Of a DNA stretch of 64,000 nt, positions 58,677 to 64,000 are shown in pieces. Origin of the DNA: Methanobrevibacter smithii ATCC 35061 (GTDB taxonomy: Archaea; Methanobacteriota; Methanobacteria; Methanobacteriales; Methanobacteriaceae); assembly GCF_000016525.1 (NCBI RefSeq), contig NC_009515.1:832501-896500 (forward strand). The letters are read 5' to 3'. Numbering within the stretch: the first letter of the stretch is position 1; each line of letters opens with the position of its first letter. The position numbers and the translations under genes are program-made. The notes beneath the pieces are model-generated. The model ran no database searches. It was given only the letters and a program-made list of their open reading frames with translations, and was not told the DNA's origin.

Positions 58677-59168
58677 ATGAAAAAAATAAAAACACCGATA
58701 AGCGATGAAGAAATAAGTGAACTTCAAATTGGAGACAAAATTTTACTCTCCGGAGTAATGTATACCGGAAGGGATGCTGCACTGCCGCAACTTGTAGAAC
58801 TGATAAAAAAAGGAAAAACTCCCATCAATACAAATGGAATAGCTATAATGCATACTGCAGTTAGTGATGCCGGAATAGCTCCAACAACAAGCAATAAAGA
58901 AGAAATAGAATCCACAATTCCTTTTTTAAGTGAAAATGGTGTTAAAATCCATATCGGCAAAGGAATGTTAAATGACGAAACAAAAAAAGCTTTAAATAAA
59001 AACAATTCCATTTTCGTAATAACTCCACCTGTAGCCGCACTGCTTACAAACAATGTTTTAGAAAAAGAGTGTGTTGCTTTTGAAAATGAAGGCATTGAAG
59101 CTTTATATAAATTAAAAGTAGAAAATATCCCTGGAATAGTAGCTATTGCCCATGGAAAAAGTATTTAG
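58677..59168 (+). CDS. fumB: Fumarate hydratase, beta subunit (class I, C-terminal part)
   Basis: Half of the two-subunit iron-sulfur fumarase that interconverts malate and fumarate. 163 residues from the ATG at 58677; the GTG nine bases earlier is likely part of the binding site. LSGVMYTGRDAALPQLV near 27-43 and IAIMHTAVSDAGIAPTTS near 56-73 are characteristic, also of L-tartrate dehydratase beta; context with Kor and Suc favours fumarase. The alpha subunit carrying the iron-sulfur cluster is not nearby. It is convergent with FKBP. Confidence 0.88.
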   Translation: MKKIKTPISDEEISELQIGDKILLSGVMYTGRDAALPQLVELIKKGKTPINTNGIAIMHTAVSDAGIAPTTSNKEEIESTIPFLSENGVKIHIGKGMLNDETKKALNKNNSIFVITPPVAALLTNNVLEKECVAFENEGIEALYKLKVENIPGIVAIAHGKSI

Positions 59169-59169
59169 A

Positions 59170-59186
59170 AGAAGAATTATTCTTCT
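59170..59186. terminator. Short palindrome between fumB and the FKBP gene
   Basis: Seven-bp stem AGAAGAA/TTCTTCT with a 3-nt loop between convergent genes; the FKBP stop codon at 59177-59179 is the loop and the fumB stop is 2 nt before the stem. No long T-run, so weaker evidence than the others. Confidence 0.35.
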
Positions 59187-59908
59187 GCTTCTTCTTCATC
59201 TTCTTCTTGTTTTTTCTCGAAGGAATCAACAAAGTTGACTTTTTCAAAGTCCATGTTTTCCCAGATGTCTTTAGCTATTCTGAATCTAGCAAAGGTTACA
59301 TCCATGTAAGATTTTTGATCGAATTTAGCAACATCATCTAAAGTTATGTTTACAACATCCCCGTCAATATCAATTACGGTTTTGTTAATATCCATATTAG
59401 GAGCTGCGTAATGTAACTCAATCATACTTTTAATTTTGTCTTCGTCATTGTCAATGATTTCAGTAACATCAACATCAAAAATTAAATCTTTACCTGCTAA
59501 TTCATGGTTGAAGTCCACTTTTACTCTTCCACCGTTAACAGTTAAGATTTTACCAGTGCTTCCTTCAGAAGTAATTTTCATACCCGGTACAGGAGTCATA
59601 CCTTGTCTTTTGAATTCTTTCATTGGGATTAATTGAATTAATTGTTTGTTTCTAGGTCCGAAAGCATTTTCACTATCAATTTCGATAGTTTTGGAATCGC
59701 CTGCTTCTAATCCAACAATAGCTTCTTCAATAGCAGGTAATAAATGATTTCCACCTACAATAATTGGAATAGGTTTGTATTCTTTGTTTTCATCAAATAA
59801 ACCTGCTTCTTTAGCTACATCTTCAAAAGTAGTATCAAATATTTCATCGTTTTCTTTAATTTTTCCAGTAAAATTTAATCTTACAAAATCTCCGTTATTA
59901 ATAGCCAT
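59177..59908 (-). CDS. FKBP-type peptidyl-prolyl isomerase, long archaeal form
   Basis: Protein-folding helper of 243 residues. The FKBP core is split as usual by an insert-in-flap domain: FVRLNFTGKIKENDEIFDTT near 8-27, then VGGNHLLPAIEEAIVGL near 51-67, ENAFGPRNKQLIQLIP near 82-97 (start of the chaperone insert) and HELAGKDLIFDVDVTEI near 134-150. A C-terminal part of about 70 residues, found in the long archaeal type, ends in a very acidic tail (EEDEEEAEE). Alone in its unit, convergent with fumB. Confidence 0.93.
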   Translation of the reverse strand: MAINNGDFVRLNFTGKIKENDEIFDTTFEDVAKEAGLFDENKEYKPIPIIVGGNHLLPAIEEAIVGLEAGDSKTIEIDSENAFGPRNKQLIQLIPMKEFKRQGMTPVPGMKITSEGSTGKILTVNGGRVKVDFNHELAGKDLIFDVDVTEIIDNDEDKIKSMIELHYAAPNMDINKTVIDIDGDVVNITLDDVAKFDQKSYMDVTFARFRIAKDIWENMDFEKVNFVDSFEKKQEEDEEEAEE

Positions 59909-60072
59909 AATAAACGCTCCTAAATAAATTTTAATGTGTAAACTATGTTAACATTATAACATTTATTAATTTTATAAATAATAGTTTATTAATGTTTTCA
60001 TGAATCATTAACATTACTTAACAACTGCTCTTATAAAACTTATTAATACACTTAAAATTAAAAATATAAATT

Positions 60073-61167
60073 ATGCAAAAAAAGGGATCTGTCAATTTAC
60101 CACTTCACGGAGGCCATCCGCCAAAATGGCTGTTTTCAAGAATGGTGAAACTGTCCTGTGCAATTACAGAAGTTATTCTTGATGAATACGGACCTCACGA
60201 GTTTTTAAATAGAATATCAAATCCATACTGGTTTCAGTCATTTTCCTGCGTATTAGGCTTTGACTGGCACTCCTCAGGAACAACTACAACAACTCTCGGA
60301 GCTCTAAAACAATCTATTAAACCCGAAGAACATGGATTATATCTTAGCGGAGGCAAAGGAGAAAAATCCCGTAAAACTCCAGAAGGAATACAACGAGCCG
60401 GAGAAATATTCAATTTAAAAACAAAAACTGTCGAAGAAATGGTAAAAGGAAGCAAATTATCTGCCAAAGTAGATAACTCCTGCATTCAAGACGGATACAC
60501 CCTATACCAGCATAATTTTTTCATTACAGAAAAAGGAGACTGGGCTGTTGTTCAACAAGGATTAAACACCGAAAACAAATATGCCAGACGTTATCACTGG
60601 ATGAGCGATACTGCAATCGATTTTTTGGAAGATCCCCATAGTGCAATTTCATGTGACGTTAAAAATCCTGAATCACTAAACATGACTGACAAGAAAAGTA
60701 AGGAAGCTCAAAATATCAGTGTTGACTTAATTAATGATAATCCTGAGCATTTGCGTAGCTATTTTAAAAGAAAAGATAATCAGATGCTATTAACAGATTT
60801 TACAATGCCCTCCCACCATCCGGTTTTAGATATGGATATTTCAGATAAGGAATTTGAAGTTCTTAAAAATGCCTGGGAAATACAGCCAGAAAACTATGAG
60901 GAATTAATTTTACTTAAAGGAATTGGTCCCAAAAAAATAAGAGCACTGGCTTTAATATCTGATTTGGTTTTTGGAGAAAGCGCAAGCTGGGAAGATCCTG
61001 TAAAATATAGCTTTACCCACGGTGGAAAAGACGGATTTCCATACCCCGTTGATAAAAAAGTTTATGACAATTCAATAAACACAATGAGAGATGCTATTGA
61101 CCAAGCCAAATTAAAAAAAGATGAAAAAATTAAAGCCATCAAAAGGTTAGATGACTTTATTAGCTAA
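60073..61167 (+). CDS. DUF763 domain protein
   Basis: A 364-residue protein of the DUF763 family found in archaea and some bacteria; no activity is known to me. Recognised from the start GSVNLPLHGGHPPKWLF (5-21), then WFQSFSCVLGFDWHSSG near 53-69 and FFITEKGDWAVVQQG near 150-164. Near 275-296, ELILLKGIGPKKIRALALIS looks like a helix-hairpin-helix, which suggests nucleic-acid binding. It is followed tail to tail by aTrm56, with the two stop codons 2 nt apart at a short AT palindrome. Confidence 0.85.
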   Translation: MQKKGSVNLPLHGGHPPKWLFSRMVKLSCAITEVILDEYGPHEFLNRISNPYWFQSFSCVLGFDWHSSGTTTTTLGALKQSIKPEEHGLYLSGGKGEKSRKTPEGIQRAGEIFNLKTKTVEEMVKGSKLSAKVDNSCIQDGYTLYQHNFFITEKGDWAVVQQGLNTENKYARRYHWMSDTAIDFLEDPHSAISCDVKNPESLNMTDKKSKEAQNISVDLINDNPEHLRSYFKRKDNQMLLTDFTMPSHHPVLDMDISDKEFEVLKNAWEIQPENYEELILLKGIGPKKIRALALISDLVFGESASWEDPVKYSFTHGGKDGFPYPVDKKVYDNSINTMRDAIDQAKLKKDEKIKAIKRLDDFIS

Positions 61168-61169
61168 TA

Positions 61170-61712
61170 TTATCTGTTTTCATCATGAATATTAACATTT
61201 TTACCATGCGCTGTTGGAATAACTTCAAATACAGGATTTTCAAACTCCAAATCAAATTCCTTACCGTCCATAAGCAAATGCTGGAAAACAGCAAGAGAAG
61301 AAACTTCAGAGTGAGGTTGTGTAGTTACTGAAACATTCCAATCGGCACTTTTATATACTTTTCCAGGAACTTTAGCCCCACCAACAACAATCAAAATGTC
61401 AGCACTGGATTTCTGAACTTCACTAACAATTTCATGAGCCTGAGAGCCATACATTGTTAAGTGAACTACTTTTCCACCATTGTCTTTCCATTTGTTAATA
61501 ACACCCATATAATTTTTAGCATATTCAATTTCAAAATTTCCTCCCCACCTATCAGCAGTGTCTCTAACATTTTCCATAAGTTTATGGTCTTCTTCACCAC
61601 TTAAATAGATTTTACTAGCTCCAAAAGCTCTAGAAGTCAAACATACATGAGTGGTTATACGTGTATCTCTTCCAATTCTATGGTCCAATCTTAAAACATT
61701 TACATTCATCAT
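61170..61712 (-). CDS. trm56: tRNA (cytidine(56)-2'-O)-methyltransferase
   Basis: SPOUT-fold methylase for C56 in the T-loop of archaeal tRNA; 180 residues. VNVLRLDHRIGRDTRITTHV near 3-23 and LTSRAFGASKIYLSGEED near 26-43 open the family; VVGGAKVPGKVYKSADWNVSV near 107-127 and QPHSEVSSLAVFQH near 131-144 form the knotted SAM site. Two ATG codons stand at the start; either fits GTGAT upstream. CobS lies 6 bp upstream on the same strand. Confidence 0.92.
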   Translation of the reverse strand: MMNVNVLRLDHRIGRDTRITTHVCLTSRAFGASKIYLSGEEDHKLMENVRDTADRWGGNFEIEYAKNYMGVINKWKDNGGKVVHLTMYGSQAHEIVSEVQKSSADILIVVGGAKVPGKVYKSADWNVSVTTQPHSEVSSLAVFQHLLMDGKEFDLEFENPVFEVIPTAHGKNVNIHDENR

Positions 61713-61718
61713 ATCACT

Positions 61719-62492
61719 TCATAAAAAGAACAAAGCCACTGACATAAATAACAATGCCATCAGCCTTCCAACTTCATTAGACATTCCCAAAACATCACCA
61801 TTAGCTATAACAAAATTGCGTTTAGCAATAAATGCTATTAAAGCTCCTGCAACAATAGCTCCAGCCAAACCTATAACTCCAACAACATCACCAACCAAAT
61901 AAGCAATAACTGCTACAATAACTGTAGAAAGTATATAATTCAATATATTGGTTGAATAAATAAAGTAACATCCAATACCCTGATCCGAAGGAGTTGAAAG
62001 CAAAGCTGTTGTTAAAATTGAAGATTTAGATACCATTTCACAAATGATTATTGCAGCTATACATTCATAATCCAAAACATTGTAAAGTCCTGCGATTGTT
62101 AAAATAGCTACTAAAAATAAAGTTGCAACTCCACCAGCACCTACTGATGAATCTTTCATTACACTTATTTTTCTTTGGGGGTCACCATGAACCATGACTC
62201 CATCTGCCATGTCCATTACACCATCCAAATGATTATATCCTGTTATTAACATTAAAAATGCATAAATAAGTGCTGCTGTGAAAAATGGATTTAAATGCAA
62301 CACATCTGCACAAACTATTCCAAACACAGCTGCTAAAATACCTACAACTAAATGAATGAAAGGCCAGCACCAAACCAACCTTGTCATATATTCTATTGAA
62401 GTATACTGTTTAACTGGAATAATAGTTGAAAAAGACAAAAGTCCTAACAGAGATTTGATTGGTGAAAATCTTTCATGTTCATTATTTTCCAT
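61719..62492 (-). CDS. cobS: Adenosylcobinamide-GDP ribazoletransferase (cobalamin synthase)
   Basis: Membrane enzyme that joins the lower-ligand nucleoside to adenosylcobinamide-GDP in the last stage of cobamide synthesis. 257 residues, about six membrane helices. The active-site motif GYNHLDGVMDMADGVMVHG near 85-103 has the acidic DGxxD...D pattern; KDSSVGAGG follows. It lies 7 bp after the PgpA/CobZ-like gene, which probably supplies or finishes its substrate or product. Confidence 0.93.
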   Translation of the reverse strand: MENNEHERFSPIKSLLGLLSFSTIIPVKQYTSIEYMTRLVWCWPFIHLVVGILAAVFGIVCADVLHLNPFFTAALIYAFLMLITGYNHLDGVMDMADGVMVHGDPQRKISVMKDSSVGAGGVATLFLVAILTIAGLYNVLDYECIAAIIICEMVSKSSILTTALLSTPSDQGIGCYFIYSTNILNYILSTVIVAVIAYLVGDVVGVIGLAGAIVAGALIAFIAKRNFVIANGDVLGMSNEVGRLMALLFMSVALFFL

Positions 62493-62499
62493 ATTTTAT

Positions 62500-63600
62500 C
62501 TACTCCTCAAAAATTTTTGACATACATCCCGCAATTAAACCGGCAAATATGTCATCTACCATAGGTCCTAAACCACCAATAATTCCAGGTTTTGCTTCAT
62601 CATAGCGTTTAAAGTTAAATGTTGCTTTAGTTCCCGCAATCTGATTAGAAATAGCTAATCCCAACACTTCATCAGTGTAGAGATATGCCGGATCATCACT
62701 TACATCAACTTCCCTTATTCTTCCACCGGTAAAATCAGCTTCCGTCCTGATAGCTGCCATCAACAAAGCAATAACATTAATATCACATAATGATTTTAAG
62801 ATTTGTGCCTCAAGTTTTTCTGAAATTTCTTCAGTAACTTCCACACCTGCAACAAGTGCCAATCCTGCTTCCACCAAATCCCCTAACAAAATACCTTCAG
62901 ATACAAAGTAATCCAATATTCCAAAAGACAATTCAAGCTTTTCTATTGCGTCTTCACAGCTGATTATAACTGCTTCCTCAATTGAAGTAGCCAACTCTTC
63001 AAAAATCAGCTGGTCATCTTCATATTGATTATTTATAATATCCACACTGTTTTCATCAATTAAGCTAGTTTGAGCCACATTACAAAGCACTGCCAGAAAA
63101 TCATTTTTATTTAAAATATTTTCTATATGTAACGGTAGGCAAAGACCACGTAAAAACTCTGCTTTAGCTTTAACAACAGTTTTATAAATTTTTAACAACA
63201 TTCCAGGAGATAAAGTTTTATTAATATATAAAACATGATTTATATCAATTCTGGCATCTGCGAAACCTTTAGGAGAATTGGCTACTTTAAGATTTTCAGT
63301 GAAATCTTCAATAACCACATCATTAGCCATAAAAGTAAATAATGTTAAATCCCCATAAGTATTTGAAAAATAATCAATTGAATTAACTGCCTGTGCAATA
63401 TATGATCCTTCAGAATGGTTGAAAGCTTCTGCTTTTTTAGCAGTTTTCTCAAAATCATCTTTACTTTTTAAAATATTGACATTTTCAACAATGTCAATAC
63501 CATCACTAACAGTAAAGTCGCTAAATGCTAGAAAATAATCAGAATTATTAATACATATCCCATAATCTTTAGTGATAATATTCAAATTAGTATTTTCCAT
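62500..63600 (-). CDS. PgpA-fold phosphatase with extra N-terminal domain, possible alpha-ribazole phosphatase
   Basis: A 366-residue two-part protein. The last 65 residues match phosphatidylglycerophosphatase [15 protein letters not shown], then [10 protein letters not shown] and [17 protein letters not shown] with the conserved acidic pair. Archaeal CobZ, which removes the phosphate in the lower-ligand branch of cobamide synthesis, has this fold, and cobS is the next gene, so a CobZ or CbiS-like role is proposed. The first 190 residues (with [20 protein letters not shown] near 106-125) I do not recognise; a CbiZ-like amidohydrolase part, as in Methanopyrus CbiS, is possible but not shown by any motif I can see. 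Confidence 0.6.
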   Translation of the reverse strand: MENTNLNIITKDYGICINNSDYFLAFSDFTVSDGIDIVENVNILKSKDDFEKTAKKAEAFNHSEGSYIAQAVNSIDYFSNTYGDLTLFTFMANDVVIEDFTENLKVANSPKGFADARIDINHVLYINKTLSPGMLLKIYKTVVKAKAEFLRGLCLPLHIENILNKNDFLAVLCNVAQTSLIDENSVDIINNQYEDDQLIFEELATSIEEAVIISCEDAIEKLELSFGILDYFVSEGILLGDLVEAGLALVAGVEVTEEISEKLEAQILKSLCDINVIALLMAAIRTEADFTGGRIREVDVSDDPAYLYTDEVLGLAISNQIAGTKATFNFKRYDEAKPGIIGGLGPMVDDIFAGLIAGCMSKIFEE

Positions 63601-63701
63601 GATTTAACCTGTTATTATTTATATGTAGTATATGGTATATAGTAATTCTTAATATAAATTTTTTAATAATGAAAATAAATAAGAAATATAGGGGAAAAAT
63701 C

Positions 63702-64000
63702 ATGACACTTATTATCGACCCACAAACCGGAGGAATAGCTGGAAATATGATTATAGGTGCTTTAGTTGATTTGGGAGCCAATCCTAAAGAACTTAAAGAA
63801 ATTATGGAATCAGTTACCTCCCAATTTGGAAAAGTGAAAGTGAGCTTTAATAAAGTAAACAAATGCGGAATTGATTCAACTTACTGTAATGTAGAATTAC
63901 TAAGTGAAAATAAACACATCCACTATAAAGATTTAATATCCAAAATTGACAATTTGGAACTGGATGAAAAAGTAAAGGAAACTTCTAAAAATATTTTTAA
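63702..64000 (+). CDS. larC: LarC-like nickel cofactor protein (N-terminal part, cut by window edge)
   Basis: The open frame from ATG 63702 runs off the window after about 99 codons. IIDPQTGGIAGNMIIGALVD at 4-23 matches the start of LarC/UPF0272 proteins (usually DPFSGxSGDMFLGAL), followed by LGANPKELKEIM. LarC inserts nickel into the pincer cofactor of lactate racemase in bacteria; in methanogens the role is unproven. GGGGAAAAATC precedes the ATG. Divergent from the CobZ-like gene. Confidence 0.8.
   Translation, partial: MTLIIDPQTGGIAGNMIIGALVDLGANPKELKEIMESVTSQFGKVKVSFNKVNKCGIDSTYCNVELLSENKHIHYKDLISKIDNLELDEKVKETSKNIF

Noticed and set aside
61158-61169. Palindrome TATTAGCTAATA at the DUF763/aTrm56 junction as a terminator
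   Set aside because: No loop can form within 12 nt and no T-run follows; noted only as a short palindrome.

Overview
The window is an AT-rich stretch of a methanogenic archaeon of the order Methanobacteriales, most likely a gut Methanobrevibacter. The support is direct: a methyl-coenzyme M reductase operon (B-D-G-A, no C gene), an RNA polymerase with B split into B''/B' and A into A'/A'', archaeal release factor aRF1, eIF5A, a pyruvoyl arginine decarboxylase, coenzyme F430 and cobamide genes, and two large adhesin-like surface proteins of the kind that fill Methanobrevibacter genomes. Genus is an inference; species is not called.

Layout. 1-7.6 kb: agmatinase (cut by the window edge), eIF5A and, divergently, arginine decarboxylase, an NADP phosphatase/NAD kinase fusion, a Mur-ligase-like protein that is probably F430 synthetase (CfbE), HemC, a Gfo/Idh/MocA sugar-nucleotide dehydrogenase and a GfcR-type regulator. 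7.6-17 kb: two adhesin-like proteins, a small secreted protein and a universal stress protein. 17-26 kb: glutamate dehydrogenase, two small unknown genes, aRF1, a zinc-ribbon membrane protein, RimI, a UPF0146 protein, a calcium-type P-type ATPase and CobK. 26-46.4 kb, nearly all on the minus strand: two identical tRNA-Ser genes, S10, EF-1A, EF-2, S7 and S12, then the mrtBDGA methyl-CoM reductase II operon, then NusA, L30e, RNA polymerase A'', A', B', B'', H and five tRNA genes (Lys, Asp, Tyr, Pro, Thr). 46.5-48.3 kb: a small group of unrecognised membrane/TPR genes in very AT-rich DNA. 48.3-52.8 kb: ThiM-ThiE, PGK-TpiA and two small exported proteins. 53-59.2 kb: Taw1, a flavoprotein, then SucC, KorC, KorB, KorA, KorD and FumB, a piece of the incomplete reductive TCA cycle. 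59.2-64 kb: FKBP isomerase, DUF763, aTrm56, CobS, a PgpA/CobZ-like protein and the start of LarC.

How the genes fit together. PdaD makes agmatine, SpeB would convert it to putrescine, and the polyamine pool feeds hypusine formation on the neighbouring eIF5A. HemC and CfbE serve the tetrapyrrole route to F430, the prosthetic group of the MrtA protein encoded 30 kb away; CobK, CobS and the CobZ-like protein belong to the cobamide branch. The Kor/Suc/Fum genes convert fumarate-derived succinate to 2-oxoglutarate, which glutamate dehydrogenase can aminate.

The most striking pattern that is not a gene is a set of perfect or near-perfect hairpins placed on the stop codons of many transcription units, with the stop codon inside the stem or loop and a U-rich tract after it. 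At convergent gene pairs a single hairpin carries both stop codons. I saw no CRISPR array, rRNA gene, insertion sequence or replication origin.
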